Below, piece after piece: positions 1-10,175 of a stretch of DNA of 64,000 bases. Below the pieces are notes generated by a model. That model ran no database searches, was not told the DNA's origin, and saw nothing but the letters and a program-made list of their open reading frames with translations. Position 1 is the first letter of the stretch. Each line of letters opens with the position of its first letter. Source of the stretch: Acidobacterium sp. (GTDB taxonomy: Bacteria; Acidobacteriota; Terriglobia; Terriglobales; Acidobacteriaceae); NCBI GenBank assembly GCA_003166955.1, contig PMUI01000091.1, forward strand, positions 62,281 through 126,280, in the 5' to 3' direction. The position numbers and the translations under genes were made by a program.

Positions 1-357
1 CACGGCCATGGTGTTGCGCCACTGCGCGTCGGACATGGTGGCGATGGAGACATTCTCAAACTCCCAGACGCCGTGGTTGGCGACGAGAATATCGAGGCGG
101 CCGAAGTGCTCGACCGCGCAGCGAACGAGGGCGCGGCCGTGTTCGGGAGTGGAGAGATCCTGCGCGAAGGCCTGACATGCGGACGGGCCCCCAAGTTCGG
201 CGGCGAGAGCATCGGCGGAGGCGCTGGCGGTGCGGTAATTGAAGGCGACACGGGCGCCGGCCTGGTGGAAGAGGCGGACCGTGGCCGCGCCGATGCCGCG
301 TGAGCCCCCCGAGACGAGGGCGACTTTGTTTTCGAGGGAAAGGGCGACCCCGGACAT
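1..357 (-). CDS. SDR-family oxidoreductase, N-terminal part (truncated by window edge)
   Basis: The reverse strand reads 119 codons from an ATG at 357 to the window edge without a stop. The protein opens with a Rossmann beta strand and the classical short-chain-dehydrogenase cofactor motif seen as SGGSRGIG (about residues 16-23). A RTAS segment follows, then LVANHGV (about residues 94-100), which corresponds to the family's NNAG-type motif. It should be an NAD(P)H-dependent oxidoreductase, probably FabG-like. The substrate cannot be named because the catalytic Ser-Tyr-Lys part lies outside the window. Confidence 0.85.
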   Translation of the reverse strand, partial: MSGVALSLENKVALVSGGSRGIGAATVRLFHQAGARVAFNYRTASASADALAAELGGPSACQAFAQDLSTPEHGRALVRCAVEHFGRLDILVANHGVWEFENVSIATMSDAQWRNTMAV

Positions 358-429
358 GGGACCAGCCTATCAATAAGCGGGGGATTGCGGTCCACCGAGG
401 GGCTTAAGCTGGAAGGTGAGGGCATATTC

Positions 430-606
430 ATGAGCGAAGAGCAGGAGTCGAGCACGCAGGGCGATGTGGAGCGCCACCAGCGAGAGTCGGACCATGCGGA
501 CGTTGCCGCTGCGGCCGAGCGGATTCGGGCTCGTGCCGCTGAGGTGAAAATCCTGGAATTGCATTGGCAGTTCTTGAAGGCTGATCGGAACGCTGGTCGT
601 CCCTGA
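430..606 (+). CDS. Possible small hypothetical protein
   Basis: This is a 58-codon frame starting MSEEQESSTQG and ending at the TGA at 604-606. A purine-rich GGAAGGTGAGG stretch lies about 9 nt upstream of the ATG, a possible ribosome-binding site. The product would be very acidic and basic with an Ala/Glu/Arg helix in the middle. I recognise no family. An opposite-strand frame overlaps it and is no better, so this may be non-coding. Confidence 0.25.
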   Translation: MSEEQESSTQGDVERHQRESDHADVAAAAERIRARAAEVKILELHWQFLKADRNAGRP

Positions 607-693
607 GGCGAGTCCGCTCCGGTGCAGGGCCCTCTAGGATGACCTGCGGCAGGAAGATGCTTCTGACGGGTTTGTGTTACAGGGTGATCGCGA

Positions 694-1311
694 ATGACGA
701 TTGCAACTCAGGCTTTTCTTTTTGATGCAGACGCAGAGGGTGTCCCTTCCTATTATGGTGGGGTCTTCGATCCTGCATTTTTGCAGGCGCTGTCAGGATC
801 TGATCCAGACGGGACGACGATAACTCGGATTCTGCGGGGAGACCTCCCTGTCAGTTGGCTGTGCCAGCGCACAGTGGCAGTGGCCAACGATGGAAAAGGT
901 CAGAGCTCGACCATTGGGCACGATATGGAACTGTATCGCACCGTGATCTGGGACTTGGCGGACGCGTTTGCGGGCCAGTGGAATACGCTCAATCTCGAGA
1001 CCTTCCCCATTACGTTGGCGAGAAAGAACGTCTACTGCATCACTGCAACGCCGATGAAGATCGGTGGATACCCAGTGGAGATGGAGGGTCTCTGTGGCTG
1101 GGCAAACGTTCGGATCCCGGATGCGCGCCGCGGATTTGGCCGATGGGTGGTGCGATCCGGCGCGGGACATCGCCACCACCGTTCTGGTGCCGCAATCTAT
1201 GCGTCCCACGACAGTCAGTCTTTTGACCGTGCAGTGGCTTATGCGAACGCATTTGCGGCAGTTCTGAAATTGAATGGCTTAGAGTGCGAAGTCGAAAGTC
1301 GACTCGATTAG
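694..1311 (+). CDS. Hypothetical protein, 205 aa
   Basis: The frame opens MTIATQAFLFDADAEG and encodes a soluble protein with no signal peptide or membrane segment. No family is recognised. Residues 1-135 look like ordinary globular sequence. After about residue 140 the composition shifts to Arg/Gly/His-rich (RRGFGRWVVRSG, HRHHRSG) before a normal helical end, and overlapping frames on both strands are open there. A frameshift or sequencing error around 1130-1200 is therefore possible. The gene stands alone upstream of a relic ffh fragment. Confidence 0.5.
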   Translation: MTIATQAFLFDADAEGVPSYYGGVFDPAFLQALSGSDPDGTTITRILRGDLPVSWLCQRTVAVANDGKGQSSTIGHDMELYRTVIWDLADAFAGQWNTLNLETFPITLARKNVYCITATPMKIGGYPVEMEGLCGWANVRIPDARRGFGRWVVRSGAGHRHHRSGAAIYASHDSQSFDRAVAYANAFAAVLKLNGLECEVESRLD

Positions 1312-1380
1312 AGCCCATCGGGATCAGACTGTAGCGCAGCAAATTGGCTTTGACGGCGACTACTCAGATCGGGCCAGGTC

Positions 1381-1440
1381 CGGCAAACTGACTTTCTGAC
1401 TATGCTTGAGAATCTATCTGAGAAGTTGCAGCTCGGGTGA
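1381..1440 (+). pseudogene. Relic copy of the ffh translation start region
   Basis: About 52 nt from 1381 align without gaps to 3091-3142, the promoter-proximal and start region of ffh, at 43 of 52 identical positions by my count. The ATG at 1402 opens MLENLSEKLQLG and stops at once at 1438-1440, where ffh continues as MFENLSEKLQRA. Similarity extends weakly upstream (GGCCAG in both). It is a decayed duplication, not a functional gene. The phosphoesterase gene and its terminator lie between the two copies. Confidence 0.7.
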
Positions 1441-1463
1441 GTAAATGGCACGGCTCATTGCGG

Positions 1464-1503
1464 AAAAAGCCGGGCCTCGGGACGATATGGTCCGGAGGCC
1501 CGC
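1464..1503 (-). terminator. Intrinsic terminator of the phosphoesterase gene
   Basis: A GC-rich hairpin has arms at 1471-1483 and 1490-1502 with a 6-nt loop and one mismatch. Read on the minus strand it is followed by a run of five T. It sits about 30 bp past the stop codon of the minus-strand gene at 1532-2857. Confidence 0.8.
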
Positions 1504-1531
1504 GTTGCGTTCAGTGGTGAGGGCCGTGTAG

Positions 1532-2857
1532 TTAGTGCCGGTGCTCCTCGCCGAACAGGTCGGACATGACCTGGACGCCGGGATCGCAGGCGTGGTTCAG
1601 GCAGGGCAGGCCAAAAGCCCCTTCCAGCGACTTCAGCAGCGAAAAGCTGGTGTAGTACGTGTCGCTTTGAGCGTCCTGACTGTGGCCGTAATTGGTCTGG
1701 ACGGTGAGGACGACCCGGTTCTGGTTTTGAGGCGGGAACAGGCCGCTGATCACGGTGGTGCTGCCGCTGTAGTCGTTCTCATCCCACACGATGACGATGG
1801 CGCTGCTTTCCGAGTTCCACACCGGAGAGGCGTGGATGGCTTTCACCAGGCGCTCGATGGTCGTGTCCCCCTGCTGAATGAGGCCGGGGTTCAGGCCGAC
1901 CTGCGTGCCGTAGGTGTAGCCGCTGTTGTTCTGGCCGTAGTCGAATGCGCAGAACGCATCGGCATTACTGCGGCCATGCTGGTCGTCGCACTGATTGGGC
2001 ACGATGAAGGACAGAGCCGGAACGTGACCCTCCGCGAGGTCGGCGTAGAGGCCGCGCGGGCCGTCAAAGCCGACGACGTTGGCAAGGCTGTTGTCCGAGT
2101 CGTCGCCGTCCTGCACGTTTTTGAAATAGGCAAACGGGTTGTGCTTGACGGCGTAGTTCTGCAACACGCTCGCTGAGGTCAGCGGCGCGAGGTTCGTGAA
2201 GTCGGTCAGATTCGTCACCGTGCCGTTGCTGTAGTTCACACCGGAGACGGAGCCGACAGGGAGGCTCTCCTGGTAGGATTTCCAGTGCAGGCCGATGGCG
2301 TCGAGTTGATCGCCGATGGTCATGCCGACGGTCGGCGCAGCGGGAACGGACTTGACGCCATCGAGGTCGGCGAGGGCAACGAAGGGTCCGCCGACTTGAT
2401 TCCAGATATCCACGGCCGGGGTCTCGGCGTCGGTGCCGGAGCCGGTGATGGGACAGACATTGCCTGTATCCACGGGCACCGGCGCGTTGCCGCCGCCATC
2501 GTCGGCGTTCACGATGCCGGTGGCGATGTTCGGCGAGCACGAAGTGCTGCCCCAGTTGGGAGAATTGTCGCTGCGGATGCCGAAGTTCGAGCCCCCAACG
2601 ATTTCCAGATAATTCGTGAGGCTGGGATGCCCAACCGCGAAGTAGTTGGTGGCGAGGTTGACCTTGTTGTTCGTAATCAGGCTGTTCAGATAAGGCTCGT
2701 TGGGGTTATCGATGACCTGCTGATAACCGTGGTTCTCCATCATGATGACGAACACATGATCGAGGCGCGGAACGCCGTGAACGCGCTCTTCCTGCGCGAA
2801 CCCTGCGGTTGCCAGCGCAGCCGCGACCAGACCCAATGCTGCTGCATTTCTGAGCAT
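1532..2857 (-). CDS. Secreted phosphoesterase / acid phosphatase family protein
   Basis: This 441-aa protein begins with a signal peptide (MLRNAAALGLVAAALATAGFA, cut before QEE). The mature part shows the phosphoesterase (PF04185, AcpA/phospholipase C superfamily) pattern: DHVFVIMMENHG near the N-terminus, AVGHPSLTNYLEIVGG, PNQCDDQHG in the middle and IVIVWDENDYSG near the end, supplying metal-binding and catalytic residues. It should hydrolyse phosphate monoesters or phosphodiesters in the periplasm or outside the cell. An AAAGGG ribosome-binding site lies 9 nt before the ATG. The gene is monocistronic with its own terminator and is flanked by two copies of the ffh start region. Confidence 0.88.
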   Translation of the reverse strand: MLRNAAALGLVAAALATAGFAQEERVHGVPRLDHVFVIMMENHGYQQVIDNPNEPYLNSLITNNKVNLATNYFAVGHPSLTNYLEIVGGSNFGIRSDNSPNWGSTSCSPNIATGIVNADDGGGNAPVPVDTGNVCPITGSGTDAETPAVDIWNQVGGPFVALADLDGVKSVPAAPTVGMTIGDQLDAIGLHWKSYQESLPVGSVSGVNYSNGTVTNLTDFTNLAPLTSASVLQNYAVKHNPFAYFKNVQDGDDSDNSLANVVGFDGPRGLYADLAEGHVPALSFIVPNQCDDQHGRSNADAFCAFDYGQNNSGYTYGTQVGLNPGLIQQGDTTIERLVKAIHASPVWNSESSAIVIVWDENDYSGSTTVISGLFPPQNQNRVVLTVQTNYGHSQDAQSDTYYTSFSLLKSLEGAFGLPCLNHACDPGVQVMSDLFGEEHRH

Positions 2858-3111
2858 GGATTCAAACCCTTTCCAGTTTTCGATTTAGGGGATGCCGGCC
2901 ACAGGCCTCCGTGGTCGCGACAGACGTACTCTCAGGCAGGCGCATCAACGACGCGTTAAGGGACGGCGAATAGATGAGGAATCGCCGACTCGCCCGTCGG
3001 GGGCGCGGACGCGCTTTGCGGAGGGCAGGCTGCGCGGCAGGTACGTTGGGGACCAGGCGCGAAGCGCGTCCGCCTGGACGGCCAGTCCTCCGGTAAACTG
3101 GGCTTCTGGCT

Positions 3112-4488
3112 ATGTTTGAGAATCTTTCAGAGAAGTTACAGCGCGCGTTCAAGAACCTGCGCGGGCAGGGTTCGGTCACCGAAGAGAACATGACGGAGGC
3201 GTTGCGCGAGATTCGCGTTGCGCTGCTCGAAGCCGACGTCAACCTGAACGTGGTGAAGGAGCTGATCGAGCACATCCGCGTGAAGGCGATGGGCCAGGAG
3301 GTGCTTACCTCCTTGTCTCCGACCGAGCAGGTGGTCAAGATTGTGCGCGACGAGCTGATCGCGATCCTCGGCAAGGACGTGGCGCGGTTCCAGTTTGCGT
3401 CGCGGCCGCCGACGGTGATCCTGATGGCGGGCTTGCAGGGGTCGGGCAAGACGACAACGGCGGGCAAGCTGGCGGCGTGGCTGCAGAAGGGCGGTCACCG
3501 GCCGATGCTGGTGTCGGTGGACGTGTACCGGCCGGCCGCGCGCGAACAACTGCGGGTGGTGGCGAAGGCGATCAAGGCCAACATCTACGAGGGCGACGAG
3601 AAGGGCGAAGCGGCGGGAACGCCGCTGGTCGAAAGACTCGCAAAGGAAGCGCGGCGCGAGGCGGTGATCACCGGGTGCGATACGCTGATTGTCGACACGG
3701 CGGGCCGCCTGCACGTGGATGAGCAGCTGATGGACGAGATGGCGAAGCTGAAGGCGCTGCTTTCGCCGCAGGAGATTCTGTTCATCGCCGATGCCATGAC
3801 CGGCCAGGACGCGGTGAAGTCGGCGGAGGCCTTCCACAGGCAGCTGAGTTTGACCGGAACGGTCCTGACCAAGATGGACGGCGATGCACGCGGTGGCGCG
3901 GCGCTTTCGATTCGCCACGTGACGGGACAGCCGGTGAAGTTCATCGGAACGGGCGAGAAGCCGGATGCGTTTGAGCCGTTTCATCCGGATCGCATTGTGG
4001 GGCGGATCCTCGGCATGGGCGACATCATGGGCCTGATCGAACGAGCCGAGGATAAGCTCGACAGGAAGAAGTCCGAGGAGTTCGCGCGGAAGGCGCTGTC
4101 GGGGGATGGGTTTTCGCTGGAGGACTTTCGCGACCAGCTGCGGCAGATCAAAAAGCTGGGTTCGCTCGAGTCGATCATGAAGATGCTGCCCTCGGTGGGG
4201 CCTCTCGCCGGCATGCAGCAGATGGCCGGCCAGGTGGATGAGAAGCAGCTCACGCGCGTCGAGGCGATCATCAATTCGATGACGCAGAAGGAGCGCGACC
4301 ATCACGAGATCATCTCCGGCAGCCGGCGCAAGCGCATTGCGAACGGCTCAGGGACAACAGTGCAGGAAGTGAATCAGCTGTTGCGGCAGTACGCCCAGAT
4401 GCGAAAGATGTTCAAGGGCATCGGCAAAGGCGGCGGCCTGCTGCAACGGCGCGCCATGGGCATGCTGGGCGGGATGCGGGGACGATGA
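3112..4488 (+). CDS. ffh: Signal recognition particle GTPase Ffh (SRP54)
   Basis: This 458-aa protein has the normal Ffh layout. An N-domain helical bundle opens MFENLSEKLQRA. The G-domain carries the P-loop GLQGSGKTTTAGK (about residues 106-118), the DTAGRLHVDE motif and TKMDGDARGG. A methionine-rich M-domain follows (about residues 300-458, ending MGMLGGMRGR), which binds SRP RNA and signal peptides. It targets nascent membrane and secreted proteins to FtsY and SecYEG. The stop codon overlaps the ATG of the next small gene (ATGA). The usual rpsP/rimM neighbours are absent. Confidence 0.98.
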   Translation: MFENLSEKLQRAFKNLRGQGSVTEENMTEALREIRVALLEADVNLNVVKELIEHIRVKAMGQEVLTSLSPTEQVVKIVRDELIAILGKDVARFQFASRPPTVILMAGLQGSGKTTTAGKLAAWLQKGGHRPMLVSVDVYRPAAREQLRVVAKAIKANIYEGDEKGEAAGTPLVERLAKEARREAVITGCDTLIVDTAGRLHVDEQLMDEMAKLKALLSPQEILFIADAMTGQDAVKSAEAFHRQLSLTGTVLTKMDGDARGGAALSIRHVTGQPVKFIGTGEKPDAFEPFHPDRIVGRILGMGDIMGLIERAEDKLDRKKSEEFARKALSGDGFSLEDFRDQLRQIKKLGSLESIMKMLPSVGPLAGMQQMAGQVDEKQLTRVEAIINSMTQKERDHHEIISGSRRKRIANGSGTTVQEVNQLLRQYAQMRKMFKGIGKGGGLLQRRAMGMLGGMRGR

Positions 4489-4694
4489 GGACGAGAAGCA
4501 AAGTTGAGGATCTTCGACGCAGAGCCGTGATCGCAGCGGCGGGGGCAGCGGTGCTGGCCGCGGGACCGGCGGTGTCGATGACGCACGGTCATCGATGGCT
4601 GGGGTTTGTGTTTATCGGCATGCAAGTGGTGCTGTTGGTGATGGCGCTGGTGTTGCTGTCGCGGATGAAAAACGCCGGGTCGGACTCGCGCTAA
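4485..4694 (+). CDS. Small two-helix membrane protein, translationally coupled to ffh
   Basis: A 69-aa protein whose ATG overlaps the ffh stop (ATGA at 4485-4488), a sign of translational coupling. It has a basic N-terminus (MRTRSKVEDLRRRA), one Ala/Gly-rich hydrophobic segment at about residues 14-31 and a second at about 39-60 (LGFVFIGMQVVLLVMALVLL), then RMKNAGSDSR. No family is recognised. The basic N-terminus suggests it faces the cytoplasm. The close coupling to SRP hints at a role in or near membrane insertion, but that is inference from position only. Confidence 0.65.
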   Translation: MRTRSKVEDLRRRAVIAAAGAAVLAAGPAVSMTHGHRWLGFVFIGMQVVLLVMALVLLSRMKNAGSDSR

Positions 4695-4944
4695 GGATCA
4701 TTCCGCGCCTGCGGGACCGTGTCGCTTTCGAGAGGGCTCTCTGTTCCCGCCGCGCGACGAGGTGAAGATTTCGCGAGTGGAGATCGCAACCCACTGATTC
4801 CCAAGATTTAAAAACTTCACCTCAAAATCACCTCCGCGATATTGCCTTGCCGCGCCGGTCGCCCTGAAACTCGGCGTCACTTCAGGGATCGACGGCATCG
4901 CCGAAGCTTCCTGAGAGTTCGCTACTCCCCAGGAGGCCGTACCG

Positions 4945-6105
4945 ATGCGCCGAATCGTGACCGCAGTTCTGCTTCTTTTTGTTCCTCTCGTTGCCTTTGC
5001 TGCCGTGCCGGTAGTGAATAGTGGGACCATCAACTACCAGACCAACCAGATCACTTTGACGGGGACCGGATTTGAGCCGGCGAAGACCAAGCCGACGGTG
5101 CAGTTCAACGGCACCACGCTCGCGGTGGTCTCGTTCAGCAACACGCAGGTCGTCGCGACGCTGCCCGCGGCGGTGACTCCGGGCACGTTCAACCTGACCG
5201 TCACGAACAGCCAGGGAAACGGCGTCGATTTCAACATGACGTATGGACCGACGGGACCGCAGGGGCCGGCCGGACCCGCGGGTGCTGCAGGTGCACAAGG
5301 TCCGGCAGGTCCGGCCGGTGCGACGGGAGCCACCGGAGCGCAGGGACCGCGCGGGCTGACCGGGGCGCCGGGAGCGCCGGGGCCAGCGGGCGCCAACGGG
5401 ACGAGCTTCATTTTCCTCGACACGTACAATCCATACGCTACGTACGCGGCGAACAATGTGGTGACGTACAACGGCTCGTCCTACATTGCAATTTTGCCGA
5501 ACGGGCCAAACCCGAGCGGGCCAACTCCCGATCAAAATCCGAGCTGGGGCCTGATGGCCGCGGGTGGCACGGGACCAGCGGGGCTTGCGGGGCCACAAGG
5601 GCCGGCGGGACCGCCGGGGTCGACCGGACTGATGGGTAATCCCGGGTCGACGGGGCCGGCAGGGCCGCAGGGACCGGCGGGTCCGGCCGGTGGGGTTTTG
5701 AGCTACGCGACGAGTGCGCCAGCCGGAAGCATGAACATTACCCGCGATGACGACGTGGGCGAAGCACAGGTTGCCACCCTAACGCTGCCGAATGCGGGGA
5801 CCTATATCGTCTCAGGGCAAGCGACGTTCTCTATCACGGATTTGTCCGGCAATCTCGTGAAGACCACTCAGTATGGTTGCTTGTTCCATAACTTCGATAA
5901 CCCCAGCCTTCAAACGGCAGGAAATACTCAAAACTTCACCTACGGAGGAACCGTTACCGTGCAGGGCTTCCTTACGGTCGGCAAGGCTGGGGAAAGCCTC
6001 GATTTGTACTGTTTCTACGTCGGGACTGGCGCATTGAACAATCCCACGGCTACGTACGTGAATTCGGTGAGCTCTCCGGTGATCACGGCGATTCAGGTGC
6101 AGTAA
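4945..6105 (+). CDS. Secreted collagen-like protein with IPT/TIG and carbohydrate-binding-like modules
   Basis: This 386-aa protein has a signal peptide ([19 protein letters not shown]). Residues 20-100 form a beta-rich IPT/TIG-like domain (GTGFEPAK). A first Gly-X-Y run of 18 triplets spans residues 101-154. Residues 155-209 resemble a chitin-binding type-3 module ([17 protein letters not shown], then NPSWGLM). A second run of 13 triplets spans residues 210-248. A beta-rich C-terminal domain resembles the trimerising caps of BclA/C1q-like collagens. It is probably a trimeric surface or matrix fibre. An AGGAGG ribosome-binding site lies 8 nt before the ATG, and the gene stands alone. Confidence 0.85.
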   Translation: MRRIVTAVLLLFVPLVAFAAVPVVNSGTINYQTNQITLTGTGFEPAKTKPTVQFNGTTLAVVSFSNTQVVATLPAAVTPGTFNLTVTNSQGNGVDFNMTYGPTGPQGPAGPAGAAGAQGPAGPAGATGATGAQGPRGLTGAPGAPGPAGANGTSFIFLDTYNPYATYAANNVVTYNGSSYIAILPNGPNPSGPTPDQNPSWGLMAAGGTGPAGLAGPQGPAGPPGSTGLMGNPGSTGPAGPQGPAGPAGGVLSYATSAPAGSMNITRDDDVGEAQVATLTLPNAGTYIVSGQATFSITDLSGNLVKTTQYGCLFHNFDNPSLQTAGNTQNFTYGGTVTVQGFLTVGKAGESLDLYCFYVGTGALNNPTATYVNSVSSPVITAIQVQ

Positions 6106-6121
6106 CGGAGCGGCCGGGTTT

Positions 6122-6583
6122 TTACTCGAACAGCTTACGCTCCGCCTGCGAACCGATGCGCGGTTTGCGCGCGGGCGGTGCTGAGAGGATGCCGAGCAGA
6201 TCCCGCAGCTCGGTGCGGACCCTCTGCAGTTTGGCTTTGATACGCACCGATGACGATCCGCCTTCGATCAGCGGCAGCTGAGGTGATTTGGATCGCAACT
6301 CGCGAGCTTCCTGCGCGAGGACATGCCGCGCGCCGGCGATGGTGTAGCCCTCGTCGTGGAGCAGGCGGCGAACGCGCATCGCCATTTCCACATCGCGCTT
6401 GCGATAGAGGCGCTGACCTGTGCCGCTTTTGTTGGGGCGCATCTGCGGGAATTCTGTTTCCCAGAAGCGCAGGACATAGGTCTCCACGCCGCAGAGCCGG
6501 GCGACTTCACCGATGCGGAAATACAGCTTGTCGGGAATGATGGGTTCGTGCCGCGACCGGCGCTGCGCTGCGTGTTTAGGCAT
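6122..6583 (-). CDS. MerR-family transcriptional regulator
   Basis: A 153-aa protein. Residues 20-90 hold a winged-helix MerR DNA-binding domain: YFRIGEVARLCGVETYVLRFWE, then LYRKRDVEMAMRVRRLLHDEGYTI. The C-terminal part is a short helix-rich segment (VRTELRDLLGILS) without the Cys residues typical of metal-sensing MerR proteins. It is closer to the cofactor-free MerR type often found in Acidobacteriota and Deltaproteobacteria. Targets are unknown. It lies 88 bp downstream of the old-yellow-enzyme gene on the same strand. Confidence 0.85.
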   Translation of the reverse strand: MPKHAAQRRSRHEPIIPDKLYFRIGEVARLCGVETYVLRFWETEFPQMRPNKSGTGQRLYRKRDVEMAMRVRRLLHDEGYTIAGARHVLAQEARELRSKSPQLPLIEGGSSSVRIKAKLQRVRTELRDLLGILSAPPARKPRIGSQAERKLFE

Positions 6584-6670
6584 CGGAAGATTGCGCCGAG
6601 CCGCAACGACTGCGGCTCTCTGACGCAGTATAGGTCACGCGACGGCGGGCGTTGCAGGAAAACTGGAGTA

Positions 6671-8222
<1,552 letters not shown>

Positions 8223-9959
8223 CTACCGGCCGGTGTTCCCGAGTTCTTCGTCCCGCGCGGCGTAGGTCTGCTTCGCGGCAGGGAGAAGATTCATACGGTA
8301 CAGAATGAGCACGTCCCGGTCGGGATCGTCGAAGGCGGGAAACGCGGCTACGCGCTCGAGTGAGTATTGCGTGTGGAGATCGAGCACGGTGCCGTCGTCG
8401 AGTTCGTTCCAGGTGGCGTACCACCCGGGCTGGTAGTTGTGGATACGGTAGGCGAGATCCCACGTGCCGTAATCGTCGCAGATGGCGGGAAGCCCGGTGA
8501 TCAGCTGAATGTCATCGCCACTGATGGAAAGCAGGAGGCGATGCTGGCCGGAGTGCTCGCCGATGTACTGCGTAAGAGCGCGGGCCGCGTTAACGAAGGT
8601 GTACTCAGGATGGCGCAGGTAACCGGCGATGCGGTACACGCCGCCGACAGACACAACGGCCAGGACGGCAAGCGCGACGCCGCCACCGATCCACAGAAGA
8701 AGGGCGCGTGAGGGCCGCAGCAGATCGGCGGTTCCGAGCGCGAGTATGAAGCAGAGTGGATAAATCACCGTCTCGTAGTAGCGCGGTTGCGGGCTGTTGT
8801 GCCAGCCTGCGAAGAAGATGTAGCCCCCGGCCGCGAGCAGCGAAGCGATCGTCAGGGGGCTGCGCCAGAGGGCCAGACCCGAGTCCGGGCCCGAATCATG
8901 GCTCGAATTCAGGCCGAACGGGCGGCCGGCGGATCGTTCCCGCCATGCCGGCAGCAGAGTGACCAGAAGCAGAGCGAGCGCGACGATGCACAGCGTGGGC
9001 GAGATCCAGAGTGAGCCGTGCAGCGCCCACCAGAACGCAGCGAGCCACCCACCAATGGTGGCGGGCTGCGGCCAGTAATTGGCGTCGAAGAGGTATTGGT
9101 AGTCGACGCGATAGTGCGGACGGACGAGCAGGAAATAGTACGCGCACCAGGGCAGGGCAGCGGTGGCTGCGGCAATGGCGAGCGCCCGGATCGACGTCAG
9201 GCGGAAACCGTACCCGTGAGCGATGAGGTAAAGCGTGGACGGGATGAGGAAGATGGCCGTGGTCTTGGTGAGGATCATCAGGCACAGGAGGAACCCGATG
9301 GCGGCGAGCATCGGCGTTTGCGCCCGCGCTGACGCGTGTGGCAGATGCAGCGCCAGCAGCCACGAGGTCAGAAGGAAGAGGATGAGCGGCGGCTCCAGGA
9401 TGGCGAGCCGGCTGAACGCCCAGAGAAACGGGCTGGCAGTGAGCAGCGTGACGGTGAGCAGCGCAACCCACCGCTCCGCCTGCGTGCGGACGACCAAATA
9501 CGCAGCGACCAGATTCAGGCCAAAGAAAATGAGGGCAAGCAAGCGATCGGCGGCGAGGCTGACTCCGGTGAAATGGAAGACGCAGGCCAGGAGCGCGGGC
9601 CAGACGGGAAGCGCGACGGCGGGATTGAAGTCGCCGTGGAGATACCAGTAGCCGGTGAGGTAGTAGCGGATGGCGGCGTTGCCGTACCAGCCCTCGTCGG
9701 TGTACTTGGAGTAATCCATCCACGGGGAGTTGTTGGGGAAGTCGGCGAGGAGGTGCGGGAAGTGGAGGAAGAAGAGGGCGACGACAACGATGGCCCAGAC
9801 GGCATAGAGAGCTCGAGCCGCTGGATGCACCGGAGCAGGACTTGCGGACGGTGGCTCTTCGATTAAGATTGGGCGCGCGTCGATCAGATCCAGCACGGCG
9901 GCGTCGCCGTGGGAACCGTCGTCCGGAATTTCAACGTCACGGGCGCTCGCGCGAATCAT
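8223..9959 (-). CDS. Polytopic GT39/ArnT-like glycosyltransferase
   Basis: This 578-aa protein has a soluble N-terminus of about 50 residues, then about ten or more hydrophobic segments and a periplasmic C-terminal portion of roughly 120 residues. Early after the first membrane segment it has YTDEGWYGNAAIRYYLTG, fitting the acidic first-loop motif of lipid-phosphate-sugar-dependent transferases (PMT/ArnT, PF13231-like). RLAILEPPLIL follows in the membrane part. It should transfer a sugar from a polyprenyl-phosphate donor in the periplasm to lipid, glycan or protein. The acceptor is unknown and no linked polysaccharide genes are nearby. Confidence 0.8.
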   Translation of the reverse strand: MIRASARDVEIPDDGSHGDAAVLDLIDARPILIEEPPSASPAPVHPAARALYAVWAIVVVALFFLHFPHLLADFPNNSPWMDYSKYTDEGWYGNAAIRYYLTGYWYLHGDFNPAVALPVWPALLACVFHFTGVSLAADRLLALIFFGLNLVAAYLVVRTQAERWVALLTVTLLTASPFLWAFSRLAILEPPLILFLLTSWLLALHLPHASARAQTPMLAAIGFLLCLMILTKTTAIFLIPSTLYLIAHGYGFRLTSIRALAIAAATAALPWCAYYFLLVRPHYRVDYQYLFDANYWPQPATIGGWLAAFWWALHGSLWISPTLCIVALALLLVTLLPAWRERSAGRPFGLNSSHDSGPDSGLALWRSPLTIASLLAAGGYIFFAGWHNSPQPRYYETVIYPLCFILALGTADLLRPSRALLLWIGGGVALAVLAVVSVGGVYRIAGYLRHPEYTFVNAARALTQYIGEHSGQHRLLLSISGDDIQLITGLPAICDDYGTWDLAYRIHNYQPGWYATWNELDDGTVLDLHTQYSLERVAAFPAFDDPDRDVLILYRMNLLPAAKQTYAARDEELGNTGR

Positions 9960-10130
9960 GGACCCTCAAACAAACCTCTCAGGAAATAGTAGTGCGGGGC
10001 TCCCGCAGGTATTTGCGGTCCCAATCCAATTGATGCAAGGGGATTTAGAGCAGTATACCCAGCCGCCTGGTCGGGAGTTGGAAGTTTTGATGGAGGCGGG
10101 GTGCTTGCCCATTGTCGTGCGCCGGAAATG

Positions 10131-10161
10131 AGAATCCCGCTCCTCGTGGTGAGGAGCGGGA
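10131..10161 (-). terminator. Hairpin terminator downstream of the sedolisin gene
   Basis: An 11-bp perfect stem (10135-10145 with 10151-10161, 5-nt loop) is followed on the minus strand by TTCTCATTTCC. It lies 15 bp beyond the stop codon of the large minus-strand gene. Confidence 0.65.
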
Positions 10162-10175
10162 TGGATGGGGTTGGA

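Noticed and set aside
3136-4305. 389-codon open frame antisense to ffh
   Set aside because: It is an Arg/His/Leu-rich mirror of a conserved GC3-rich gene and has no family features. Similar long antisense frames over eno (40652-41713), glnD (50403-51587), sedolisin (12753-13757) and the BNR gene (57527-58696) were rejected for the same reason.
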